Below, piece by piece: positions 23,111 through 36,700 of a DNA stretch of 64,000 nucleotides. Position numbers and translations under genes: made by a program. The number at the start of each line of letters is the position of its first letter. Positions within the stretch are counted from its first letter, which is position 1. The DNA is from Centroberyx gerrardi (taxonomy: Eukaryota > Chordata > Actinopteri > Beryciformes > Berycidae): contig NC_136005.1 of the NCBI RefSeq assembly GCF_048128805.1, forward strand, positions 11,098,975-11,162,974, given 5' to 3'. Below the pieces are notes generated by a model. That model made no database searches. It had not been told where the DNA came from and worked only from the letters and a program-made list of their open reading frames with translations.

Positions 23111-24615
23111 CTGCTCCATAAACACACAACACACACACACACACGCGCGCCATGACAGTGCACACGTGCAAAGAAACATGACGAGAAAGTACAGACACAC
23201 AAACACAAACAGACACACACACACACACTTCTTTAAGCGATTCTCAGAGATGAAAACCTGTTCTCAGAGCTGGCTGACGGCTTCCACTGTGTGTATAATT
23301 AACATCCATGGTTATAGCAGTAATACCTGAGAGGGCGTTCTTTACTGTGAAGATGGGTAAAACAGTGATGTAATAGGTATGAAGTGCACTCTACCATCAG
23401 CATCACTAAAGTAGCCACAGTCACAGTAAAGGGCGTCCTTAAGTGTATCGTGGCTTTTACACAACAGTTACCGACACATGTACTGTCTGAAAAGTGAAGT
23501 TCCTTCTTTATGAGGATAATAAAGAATCTAGAATAGACTTTATAAGCTTCCATGGAGGATCTATGGGGTTTCAGATCTTACAACACCTGGATTGACATTC
23601 AATTTGGATTAAAATATCGAGAGCTTGTTGACAATGGCATGCACCTCAGCTAAGCTCTGGACTGAAATGCTGTAAAAGTTAAAAAAAAATCCATGAAATT
23701 GAGTTTCAGCGACACCGCCCCCCCACTCCCATCCCACCTCAGAAACCAGGCATGATATGTTCACGTGCTGAAAATAACAACATGATCATGTGCTTAAAAA
23801 AAAAAAGCCATCCAAATTGTTTTTACTGGATCAAAGATGCCCATGGAAAAATCAGTCACTATCCCCCAGGCTAGTGTCATAATGTATTTTGTGAGGGCAA
23901 AAATAAATGGGAGAAAAGCATGAAAGCTGGAATCTCGATTGAGGAATAAATGGGAAGTTGTGTGACCAAAGAAACGGAAATCTTGCCAATAAACAATGAA
24001 AAACCCCATCCCTGTTTGTAGGTGGGAGGCGGAGGCAGGGAGCGTTCAGATACACAGTACACAGGTCGGGTCAGTTAACAATCACCACAGACAGGACATG
24101 CACTGTCATCAGGTACATTATTCTCAGTGAATGAGAGACAGAAGCACCACAGGTCATCCAGTGTGTATCCACCCATGCAAAGGAAAGTGAGCAGCGGTGG
24201 TATGAAATTAAATAGCGGATATTTTAAGAGTTTAGTGTGAAGTAGTGCAGAACATGCATGATTAGAACATAAGAGAAAGAAGATATACCAGGTTTACAGA
24301 ACATGCATTTATCCAAATAGGAGGAGTCATTTTCTATCAAGTTTACATCAAATTCCATTGCTGCTCTCAAACCTGAATCGAATCAGACCTCAACAAAGTA
24401 CTTTAAAGAAAATCCTGCGTATATTTGTTGTCTGGTATCTATACCTTCTTGTGTATTTATTGCAGTGCTTTGATGGGATTCTATCAAAACATACAAAACT
24501 GAGGCATTTGCTGATGGAAATGTCATGGATGCACATAGAAGCCAGAGATGGTGCCCTTCATTCAACTCTTTATTCAACTTCTTTTGACAGAGGAGAGAAG
24601 AAGGGAGGTGTAAAG

Positions 24616-24706
<91 letters not shown>

Positions 24707-24726
24707 TAGAAAGAGAGAGAGAGGGG

Positions 24727-24770
<44 letters not shown>

Positions 24771-27700
24771 ATACAGGCAGTCCGTTTCTCCACAACGCAG
24801 TGCTGACCAGACAAGGGCCGAGATAGGAATGAATTGATGAATGAATGACTAAATGGATGGATGGATAGATGGATGCATGGGTAAACAGATATGTGGAGGG
24901 AAAAAAAATAAATAAATAGTGATTCCAGGAGTGGCGGAGACAGTGGTAGGAGTCAATGGGAGCCAGCCAATCAAACACAGGACACGGTTAGTGCGTGCAG
25001 CTCGGGGTTCAGAGTCAGACGGACATGCGGGATGCAGTCAGGTGAAGGGGGGAGGGGCTAAATCAAACCTCCTTCCTGTCTTATGATAACGATGTCATCC
25101 ATCCCAAATCCACAGCTTGATACTACAATTCTATGCACTGTTATGAAGGGAAGATCTGAGAGGATTTTACCGGTATTGGCAAATTTAATTTGACATATTC
25201 ACAACGGTTCAGCCAATTTACAATGACCCAGTTTGTTCTCTTTCTCCATAAATTCCCTAGAGTTCTTTACTTGCTTGGTTGCTTCCTGGAAACTTTGGCA
25301 GCTCACATAAAATACACTCACTATGGCTGTTTACAGCTTTGATGTTAGAAATATTTCTAATCGCACAGATCGAAGAGAAAAGACCGGGCATTGTAATTCC
25401 TCGGTCCCTCTCCATGAAATCAATGTGACTATTAGAGCAACCAGATTTCCCCATGAGATGAGATTATCTAATGTCCCAGTATTTCTTTAAAAAAAAAAGT
25501 GTAGTTAGGTTGCTAACACACAGTTGTCATTAAAGAGAGCACTTGGCACTTCTTCTTTTGGTGCAATTCTTTTGCTGACTTTGGCTTTAAACTGGAACGC
25601 TGTGTTGGGGAAGCAGCTTGTTCCCTGGAACATTTTTCATCAATGACTGAGTTTTGTAAAACAATGCTAGCTTCATGAAACGGCTCATCTGCAGGCGGAT
25701 ACGGCCTGACATGGGATCTCCCTCATGCACTGCTCTGCCTGCGACCTATTAACCCACTGTGAATCAATGTCAAGTCAGAAGTCCTTCAAGTCACTCAGCC
25801 AAGTCAGCAGACTCGGGATAGCTAATTTACACCAATGGCACACCTGAGATTAACCTGAGACTCAATTTTACTGTAAAATGGTACAAAAAATGGTAAAGAA
25901 AGGTCTTCCCTCTTTCCTCAGGATGCACGATGACTAGATACACGTTACAATATAAAGAGTAAATTAAATCTTTTTGGGGAAATAATCGTTACAATATTTG
26001 AGGGTCCCATCTGTAAAACCAAGTACTTAGATTCCCTACTATCCTTCAAACAGTAATTCAATTTCACTACCGATGGTTTTTTAAACGTTAGACATCTAAT
26101 TTTGGAAAGAGACTCTTCTTATGTACACCTATTCTGCAATGAATGATCTCCACAAGTGCATAGGATGTAATATCAGTGTGTTGAGTTGTGATGGCTGACA
26201 CCAACCAATAGCAAGCAGCCTCTCATCTCTCCATTCACTGCCAACCATTAAGAGGGATTCAATGTCACAAAGATAGTAATTGAGTGTATTTAAGTCGTAC
26301 GGTAGCTTGTGTCTGCAACTAGGAAGATGTTGCATGTAAAAGTTAATATATTAATTTATCTATAATTGCTATAATGACATTGTACATTTCTTTATAAAGC
26401 AAGGCAGTGCAACTTCAATCATAGGACTCAACTCAAGTGCAATTCCAAAATAAATCAGTAACATAAAATAAGTACAGGTATAAATAATCTTTACATAAAG
26501 CAATATCCCATTCACGCTAAAGATCTAAGATATACACAAGCAGCAGGTAGGATGCAAGAAAAACAAATACAAAAATAGAAGATTAAATAGCTTAAGTCAC
26601 CTTAGTCATCAAATAAACATAAATGTGACATCAAGCACCTATGCTGTGTTGGCACTTAAGTTATGTTAATTAGTTAAATTTCTAAAAGTTTTACTGGCAG
26701 TGGATGGAGTGATTCACAAAGCTGGCCTTATTTGCTAGGTGGGTGTGGCTTATTTGGACAAGTGGATGTGATTTATGAGCAAAAAAAATCAAATAAAATA
26801 AGAGAGGAGGGCGTGACTACTGAGAGTCAGGTGGAGGCGAGGGAGAGGGCGAGAGGGAGGTGCTCACTTTGTCAAAGCTGGCAAATCGGTCAGCTTCCCG
26901 TGCGTTGTGGCGAGGAGGGGAGGAGGGGGCGAAGGGGTCGGCTGAGGGATCCTTGGCAGGTAGGGAGGAGGAGGAGGAGGAGGAGGAGGAGAAGTCTCCC
27001 GAAGTCTGGGGGAGGAAGTGCCCTCGTCGGTGGAAGGAGTCGGAGGACTCCGTTCTGGAGATGGAGGATCTCTTACCTGGACGGACGAGGCACAGACAGG
27101 CAGACGGGCGTCAACAGGCACCGAGACAGACGCATTAAAACGACACACAAAAATGAAAGGCACACACAGGTGGGAAAACACACAGGAGGTCTGATCTGTC
27201 TTTTTATAAATATTAAACATTGTACTATTGTGCTGGGAATCACTGGTAAGTTTACTTCAAATAATGAACGCACTCCAGCAGCGATAATAGAAATTTTCGA
27301 GCTTACTGATACCATCCTTAAATGACTGATACCAATACTGCAGTCGAGGTGACGTGTGTCTTTTCCATAGTTAGTTAGAGCAGTGCCGATACTGACCTGG
27401 AGGTGGAGGGGGAGGTCGAGTTGGTGTGCCCGTTTTCGGGGGCAGGGCTGGGGGAACGTCAGGGCTCGCAGACTGGCTATCGTCCTGGAACAGGTTCTTG
27501 TTGTTGGTGCCAAACGGGTCAGCACCATTGGACTGGAACAGAAGGATCACAGCAACTCAAATATGTGACATGTCTGTTAAAAATGTGCTGCCTGAGGGGA
27601 GGTGGTGTCAGAGAAGTTGTGAGCATGTGCCATTTGGTGAAGACGTGAATCCAAAGTACCTTACAGTACCATTAGTGTGTACAGTTTTATATGACGGAGC

Positions 27701-30700
27701 AGGAACAGCCCACACACAGATTTAAGTATTGTACTGCACACTTAAAGGCTTCAGACCAGTTTCATTGAATATGATTTCTCACAGAACATATTATGATGTG
27801 AGAGTGACAATATGCATCATGAAGTTTAAAAATGTACAAAATGTGCAAGCCATAACCTGCTAAAACTGATTACACCATTAATCTCTCATATTTGAGGGCA
27901 ACAAGGTTCGAATAAACTTGTGCTATCACACACACCTTTGTTTTGATTTCCGATAATTTCTGACATTGCAAACTAATTACTGTGGTGTGTAATGTAATTC
28001 CACCCCCAACCGTTTCATCAGTTTCCTGGCCAAACCACAACATAATCACTAACTTGGCACTGAGTGGAGGTGTGTGTTTTGTTGTTGTAGTGGTACGCAC
28101 TGCCATGGCGTTCACCGTGTTAGGACAACCTCTACTTCCACTGTCTCAGATTGCCCGTCATTATTGATGAGTTGGCAGTCAGTTCTCCCTAGATGAACTC
28201 ATGTTACACTCTCCGTCTGTCTCTCTCTGTCTATCTGTCAGTCTCACACACATACCAAGTGTCACTGCCTCCCTATTTCAGCACCATGTACCTCAAGCAC
28301 AGGATGTGATCTATACAATTGGATCTGAAAATTACCTTTGACAAGGCACTGAAATCAGCAAAGCCCCCTCCAAATGATTCGTTACCAAAAACAGCAGCAA
28401 ATGGATCTGAAAGACACATGAGCACAAAGTATGTAGATGAGATTAAGTAATTTACATCTCTCACACACACACAGTAAATATAAGGCACTTTATATTTTTT
28501 TAGACATTTTAACAGCTGCAATGCCATCTTTCTCCAGAGGGTGGCGCCATGCCACAAGTCATACCTGGGTCTGAGCCAGCGCTCACTGTCGTACCTCCTG
28601 GAGCGAACGGATCATTGGTTGCTGTGGTGTCCTTCTAAGAACAACACAAAACAAAACATGTTTGGCATATTGTAGTAATCCTGTTCTGTATTAAACTAAG
28701 AGTGGACATGCATATTGTCAAACTTAATGTGAAACACAAGTCATGTAATACAACACAAGAAATTAAAACACTCATTCACATTTTTTGGGTGAAACTACAC
28801 AATGGTATATGATGATGGTATTTCCCTTATTTCAACTGCATTGTTTTCCAACTCTGCCTTGACTAGATATCACCAAATAATGAAGTCATAAATAATTTTA
28901 TGACTGCATCAAAATGAAACTTACTATTGAAAACAAACCCGCAGAACATGGTAAGAAAATAAGGCCTCTAATTACTGTATTTAAGTTATTTTAATACTTT
29001 GTAAGGCCTTAATTTAGATGATTTAAGACTTTGTCAGGCTTTTTAAGGATGCGCAGACACCCTGTATGAAATTCGATCACTGTATTGTGACCGGTTGTTG
29101 TAGCTCCACTCACCGCTGCCAGATCAGAGCTGGGTGGAGAGCAGTTGAAGGGATCTTCCCCTCCGCTGCCTTGAGAACCAAATGGATCCGCCTCCCCCTG
29201 GGCGTTCACTTTGGCTCCAAACGGGTCAGAGTCAGCCATATTGTTCCCTGTGGAGCTGAATGGATCCTTGGCTGCTGAAGCTGTATTGGTAGGTTTGGAG
29301 GTGAAGGGGTCCGGACCTGCTGCTGGTGCAGCTGCTGCGTTGTTCAGCTTGGCTCCAAACAGGTCTGGTTCTGCTGCGCCAGCACCGGTACCGAACGGGT
29401 CAGCTGAGGTGGTGAACGGGTCCTCTGAGGAAAAGGGGGCGCTGGGGGACTGTTTGAAGAAAGAGTCTGCAGCAAAGGGGTCTGTGCCTTTGAATGGATC
29501 TCCGCCAAATGGATCTGATCGAACAAGAACAGTGACAGTGAACCAGACTTCCCTTGTTATAAACTAGTCAGATACTTATGCTTCAAATACATAATGGTAG
29601 ATTTGTTTGAGATTAGTTTTAGAGTAAAACATAAAAATTAGTTTACCTGTGTGTCACTTCAAGTTAGAGTTAAACTTATAGTACTCACCAGAAACATTTG
29701 CTTTTCCAAATGGATCATCTTTGAATGGGTCATCTACAAAGGAAATGCCATTATCAATCTGACTTCACATCATATTATCATATTATCAAGGCTTTGTTAA
29801 CCAAGCCATGATTTTATTTGAAGAGTGTTCAAGAACATCATTCAATATCTCTAAAATATAGACAATACTGAAAAAAGTGTTAAGCTACCCACAATACTTC
29901 AAAACATACAATAATTCATTTTTATTTTGTTCAACAAACCATTTTGTAAGAGCAAGTCACTCTTTTCCAAATGGAGGATACCTCAGTTCGGAGCAAGACA
30001 TTAGTAAGCTGTGTTTGAGGGGACTCACGATCAGTGAAGGGGTCTGACTGGAAGAAGTCCATCTCAGGCAGGGTGGGGGGGCTGGTCTGGGGCGGTAAGG
30101 AAGAGGGGATGGTTTCTGGGGACTCTGAAGACTCCTGTTTGCTCTCTGGGTCTGGTGATGCAGCCTGCTGGACAAAGTGACAAGGCTGCATTGAGTTGCC
30201 TGAATGTCAGAGGCGGGCTTTTGACTGGAACATTGCAGGTTTAAATCCCCAAATCAACATTGGGCAGAGGCAAGTTGACACCCTCGCCTCCCTCAATAAC
30301 TACCACTAAGTTTATGGTAGTTCTGGCTCGCTCTCAGGTTAAATGTGTGAATGTGTCTAACCCTCCCTCACTCTGTGTCTACTCCCCTCTGCTGCTGCTG
30401 TAAATAAGAAAGTGTTCTTAGCAAACTTGCCTGGTTAAATAAGAGTTAAATATGAGAAAACAGGAGGCGGCAATGTTCTGACACCAAGTGAAAATGACAA
30501 ACACTTCTCAAGGATACACAATAACTCTGGGATTTATGAATATAGGGATAAGCCAAAGCTGTTTACTGTCAATGTAATAGAGTTGCACTCAGGGCCATTA
30601 TTACCTTTGGTGTGCTGGCTTTAGGTGACTCCTCTGCCTCATCTGCCACTTCTGCTGAGATGTCAGCTGTAGGGCTGCTGTGTTCCTGGGGATGAGAAGA

Positions 30701-33700
30701 CATTACAGCAACACAGACCAGCATTACTCACAGAATCTGAGGCATCACACAAGTTTTTGTTTTGCTCAAACATTGTGATCACACCAGATGGATGAATACA
30801 TCGCATTACAGAGGTTCCTTCACTTTAATTTAGATAATGCATTATAAATTCAGTATGATGCACCATTGCATATTGGATGCTGAAAAAAATGGGAAAATCC
30901 TATTTTTGTGTTAGGAAATCACGCTAAACTAAACCGGATATTGTTTACATAATTTTTGGACAAACTTTGTGATGTTTTCACAGCAATATTTTAAAAGTGA
31001 AACAAAGCACTACACAGCTCTACTGAGAAGTGATGTTCTAGGCTACATAGTGGCTTCTTTCTAGTCATACAATGACTGACAACTGAAGCAAGTGTATTTA
31101 TTACCCTAACAATGTTCTCCCGTGGCTTGGTAAAGGTGGACAGACCACTGAGGATCTCAGAGGAGGCTAGACTAGTATAGAGATCATCCAAAGCATCAGA
31201 CTTTGTCTTTTCCTCCTCTGGAGTCTTAGGACTCTCATCCTCCTTCTCTTCTTCCTCTTCTTCTCTCTCATCCACTCCTTCTGTCTGTTCCTGTTCAGAC
31301 TGTTCTTTCTGTGGAAGGAAGACAGCAGGTGGTTCTTCCTCCTTCAGCTCTTTAGGATGGTCCTCCTGGAAGAGGTCCTGTTGGAAGAGGTCCTCCTGGC
31401 GCAGCTCTGCCGTGGGGCCTGCTGAGCCATTGACCATGACAGGAGAGCTGTCCTCCAGTGCTCTCTTCCAGCTGAGCTGGGCTGTCACTGACCGCTCCTC
31501 CACCTGGAGGTCGTTTAGTTTCTGCTGCACCTGAATGGGAGAGGGATGGAGGGAGGGTGAAACAAAGAGAGAGGAGGACAACGACATGGAGAAAGAGAAG
31601 AAAGGAACTTGTTAAAACAAAGCGGACAAAACCCACAGGTGAATTTTGAAGCCAATAAGGAAGTGGCAGCAGTAGCAGTTCTTCTAATGTCCGCTAGAGG
31701 CCGGCTCCAAAAATACTCCAAGTCACACTCACTACGTCCATCTTTTTTTCTTTTTAACTCTGCAGAGTAAGGAACTCTTATGGGAGACCTAAATACAGGG
31801 GTCCTTCAAAGGCTAAGACAAGGGCCACACACACCGTCACACACACACACTGACCTGTGCGACCTGTGTGTAGGAGTCGCGTACAGACTCCTGCAGGGGC
31901 GTGAGCTGCTCTTGAGCAGACTGGACCTTCTCCTCCAGCCTCCTGGTCTCCTCCTGCAGGTTGAGCAGCTCCTCTCGTGCCTGGACCAGCTCCTCCTCAT
32001 ACTGGCAAATCCTCTGCTCCTGGTCCTCGTGCTCTGACTGCAGCGATGAGATCTGAGTTGGGGGGAGGCATCCATTAAGCCACCCAAACATGCATGAACA
32101 ATCTAGTAGAACTCAAGTAGAACTGTGCCTCTGCCTTCTTATGGCAACAACAAACTTATTCTGACTGATGTTGTAGACAATTAGAGGTTTGCAGCTATGT
32201 GATATGTGTGTGTGATGTTTGTGTGTGATGTGATTGTTTGTCTAAATATTTGATTTTCTTGCCTGTGTGTATTTGCGTAGTGTACTATTGTGAGTACAGT
32301 CTACTAAGTTTCCCGCTTGTAATCAAAAATGATGATGTGCTTCGCCAGTGGTTCATCATTACTGTAATTAGCCTTCCAGTATTGATACGAATGAATCAGA
32401 GGAGAATTCTATTTTACTGTGAATGATGAAGAAGCAGTGAGAAGAATTGTCACCCAGCACACACAAAACAGAAGTCTGCTGCCAGATTCAACACCACAAT
32501 AATAAAAATGGAGGATAATGCACGACATCATGGATCCGATGATGTGCAAGTACATGTGTGAAAGCTGCTATCTGTCGTTGTCCTGTGGCGGTGTTTTACA
32601 ACACTGGACACCACCGTCATCAGTGCACATGTTCTACACAAACAGCGCTTGAACAAGAACATCAGCTGCTGTGACTTCTTCCTGCAGCTAGATAAGGAGC
32701 TGAACTTGAACTACATGACGGCCGGGGACGCTTCATACCCAAGACACTTTCTCTCTCCTTCAAGACACCACACCCAGACCCATTCACATCCCTGTGCACA
32801 AAAAACTGATAAAAGACGAGTTCTGACATCAAAACTGAAGTGTTGTTTTTCCTTGCATTTTAAACTATTTCAGCACAAATTAGTCTATTTGATCTTGCTT
32901 ACATACTTGCATATTTTATTTCCTTGCATTTTTAATATAGTTTTTAATAAATTATCAAAGTCAGATTTGTTGTTTTTTCTGTATATTTTTCATTTACACC
33001 CCCAAAATCTATGAGCCTTTCTAGTGTTAAAATATGTCACTCCATTAGCAGATTCTTTGACTTGAGGAGAACAACATTTTAAGACTAAATGCTATACTAA
33101 GTGACTGTTAAGATGGATATTGTTTGCTGTGTATACTCGTTTCTGGGCGGGTGCCTATCAGTTGGGTCCAGAGCTGAGTCAAATAGTAGTATTAACGACT
33201 TTGTGTTGCAGATGGGTGGGGTTTACCTCATCAGGACAATTCAGATAGTGAATGATAAGTTCCCTTATGTGGCAAACCCATTTGGCACCTAAATAGGCTA
33301 AAACAAACAGGAAAAAGGCATTCTCGTGTCTGCTCAGCTGCTATATGTTTGTTAGCTTCTCCTTTAAGAGGCTCTTCCTATACACTATACTAGGAACATT
33401 CAACCTACCAGCTGGTTCTCGTGGCTGGTCTGCTGGCGGATGTGAGTCAGCTGCTCCTCCAGGGAGTTCTTCTGCTGGTCCAGCTCCTCCAGGGCCTCCT
33501 GGACCTTCTGGCGCTGAGCCTGGAGCTGCTGCAGCTCCCCGCTCTCCCTCGCCACCTCATCCTGCAAGTCCTGCAGACAAAAGCCAAAGGGGTGAGAGCG
33601 GGAGAAGTGAGTGTGTGTGTGTGTGTGTGTGTGTCCTTCTACAGAAAAACCGAAGGATGCAAAGAGAGGGAGCAGAAGAGGTAGTGACACAACAGTTACG

Positions 33701-36700
33701 GTGAATAATGGTATTTCAAGGATATTTCCCCAAATGTGGGTGATTAAGGAAAGGAAAACAAGAGGCCCTTTAATCCTCCAGGTCCCAAGAACGTAGAGGG
33801 GTGAGCATGGGTCGGGAGAAGTGAGTTTAGTGTGTGTGTCCCTCTGCGGACAGACTTAGGAATGAAGGGAGAGAGCAGCTGTGGGGAAAGAACGTGCAGC
33901 ACCTGACTTTAACTTTACAATTCAACATCTAAAGCAGAGACAGCACTGTAACTGTTACGATTACTTTCATTTATATCCAAGAATATTTCCTGCAATGTGG
34001 TGGGTGAGGGGAAGGCAAATGAGAGCTGGGATGTCGGGGAAAAAGATAATGTTTTTTGTTAAGGGGGAGAGGTGGGGAGTAAACTATGTTTTTGAGTGAG
34101 AAGAGGAGACAGAAAGGTGGATTAGAGACATGGAGAGCAGAAAGGAGGGAGTCTCGGGGCGATGTCTGTGGGGGGGGGGGGGGGGGGGGTGCGGGGGGTG
34201 AATCACGACAGCCAAAGCACACTAAGGAAACACCATATAAATAGCCACAAGCACTAAGCCTTGAGGCTACGCTGCAGTGAAGCTAAGAAATTACATCGAT
34301 GTGAAATTCCCCTGAGACCCGCCATCACACTCTGACGTCAGACACGGCTCCAAAAAGTGGAGTGGACTAGCCCTTTAAGCCGTCTGCTCCCAAAATAGAG
34401 CCCATCTATCAGGCTCAGAGCCGGCAGCCAGGCAGACACTCCTACACAAGGACACCAGCATCTCTCTCTCTCTCTCCAAGCATCATTAACTGTGAGTTTG
34501 AGCAAGCATCTAAGCCTGCTGGCCTAATAGGTTATTGATCACCTGCTCTATTCATCATGTTAAAATATTCATCACTACAAAACTGAACTGCTTTAGCACC
34601 TGCTGTACTTTCCATCTGCTTTGTCTTGTCTGGATTTTTCATTTGAAAGGGACAAGCGGAGAACGCACTGATGCTCTATCAATTATAGCATCCAACACAC
34701 AGATATATGTCTGTATAGCTGCAGCTATTTTCCAACACCAGTCTCTGGATGGGCTTTGATTAATAGCAAAAACAAGAGAACAGAGAAGCTGTGTTTCCCC
34801 TTGATATCCGTACCCTTATCTCCACCGCTCTGTCACTGTGTTTCTGTCTGCCCATAAATATTTCTCTTTCTCCTTCTCTTACCCTCTTCTCCTTTGTCTA
34901 CTGTACCTAAGGGAACAGGGACAAACTCACAAAGCGGGAACGAGACGTGAACAGCCCTTGACAAAGACAGACGGACAGATGAAGAGACGGCGATGCCTTA
35001 CCTGCACTTCGCTGGTCCGCTGCTGGATGGCCTCCTCCTTTTCTTTTATCTCCTGCTCCACAGTGCTCTTCTCCCTGGGGGTCCAGCACAACAGACAGGA
35101 GTATTTAGTCACCGAGGACAGAGAGGGCAGTCCCAGTGTTCCCAGCCCACCCAGCCCCGGCCAACCTCCTCCACCTCGCCCCTCCACCTCCACCTCCACC
35201 TCCACCTCCTCTCCCTGGGCCACCATGATCCCGGCCTGAAACCACAACACCACAACACAGACAGCCGGGCAGACGCCTGCAGCTAGAGCGGAAAGCAAGT
35301 GTGTGACGTGAGCTGGAGAGAGGTGGAGAGTGTGTGTGTGTGTGTGTTTGTACGCTTCCAGGCTTCCAGGAGAGTGTGGATGTACAGTAATGTACGCGTG
35401 ATGAGGGTGCGTGTGTGAGAGGATGAGAGAGAGTGAGCATGTGCTTGCTCAGTCAAATGTGTGGGCGAGGAGGAGTGAGAAGCAGATGGCTGCCTTGAGG
35501 AGGGAAGGAGGGAGGGAGTGGAAGGGAGGGAGGGATGGAGGGAGGGAGTGGAAGGGAGGGAGGGATGGAGGGAGGGAGGATGAGGCCAACCTACAACATC
35601 TATCATTTGTTTTGTCCGTCTGCCCATCCTCTCTACTTCTACGTCTACAGCCCAGACAGAAGGTAACAGGGGGAGGAGAGAGGAGGGGAGGGGTGGGGAG
35701 TAGGACTGCATAATTAGTTGTGTGCAGTAAATAATTACTAATTCTGGATTTTAGTTTTTAGATTTCAGAATGTGTGCTCTACTTGAAGTTGTAGTACAGA
35801 TGTTGATATAAGATACCAAATGTGCAGCAAAATAATTTTGCTCCTCAAATCATCAACATTAATCATGATTAATATACATGATGACAGTATTCAGCAAAAT
35901 AATGATCATCTTAGCCATAATCGTGCAGCTCTAGTCGGTAGATAGAGGGTCATTTTACACCATATGCACAGCCTCTTTTTGGATATCCATTTCTTACATG
36001 TGTAACCTTCACTTTCAGCTCAAGCAACATCATGAACACAATAAAAAACAATAAATGACCTAAATACACAACACAAAGGGTAACATATAGTCAGTGCTAT
36101 GTATGGGGTAAATTAGTTCTGTAAAACAATAAATAACACAATACTCCTATCATTAAAGAAAAAAGTAAAAGAAAACCTTTCAGTTCCTAACAGCAAATGT
36201 GGATCCAACAATCCTCACTACACATCCTGAGATCCTCAATTTTCCCCAGTGAAGGCATAACTAGATCAATCCTATTATCGAAAAAACAAGTTCTCAATTG
36301 GCGTAGAACTGTGCAATTACAGCTAAAATGATAATCCCGATCAAGACATTTGGGAGACAAGTAGATGATGATGTACATGATCTATAAATGACACGCTGAG
36401 TGGGAAGAAGTAGTGAAACAGGAGAACCAATACAGCCTCTGTTTAGATAAGATGACGGGAAAAAAAAAACCCAATAGCCATCAAGGTTAGCCTTCACAAA
36501 GCACTTATCCTTTGCCATCCCTTTAAATGTCAGCCAAAAATAACACCGTAAAAGTTTCACATCCAGCATCTATATTTGTATTCTCTCCTCCTCTCCCCTC
36601 ACATCAAAACGCCTCACTCCCTTGGTAGCAGTTACATCTTCCACCAGCAACTCTAAAGCCAACTCAAGCTCAGTATAACTGTCAATCTCTTCTTACCCAT

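Noticed and set aside
24358-24978. Long Ser-Leu and Arg-Glu-rich open frames over the GA tract (also near 225, 12.1-12.7 kb)
   Set aside because: They are dinucleotide-repeat translations on both strands with no independent coding signal.
29114-29514. Suspected one-base frameshift in eps15 exon 20
   Set aside because: Came from misreading an A run near 29460. Recounted, the exon is 401 nt and in phase on both sides.
32520-32850. Possible exon-like frame (with [17 protein letters not shown])
   Set aside because: Wrong strand for eps15, no good splice borders, and no family recognised.
35505-35580. CRISPR-like repetition
   Set aside because: Plain 30-bp purine-rich tandem duplication without spacers, in a vertebrate intron.
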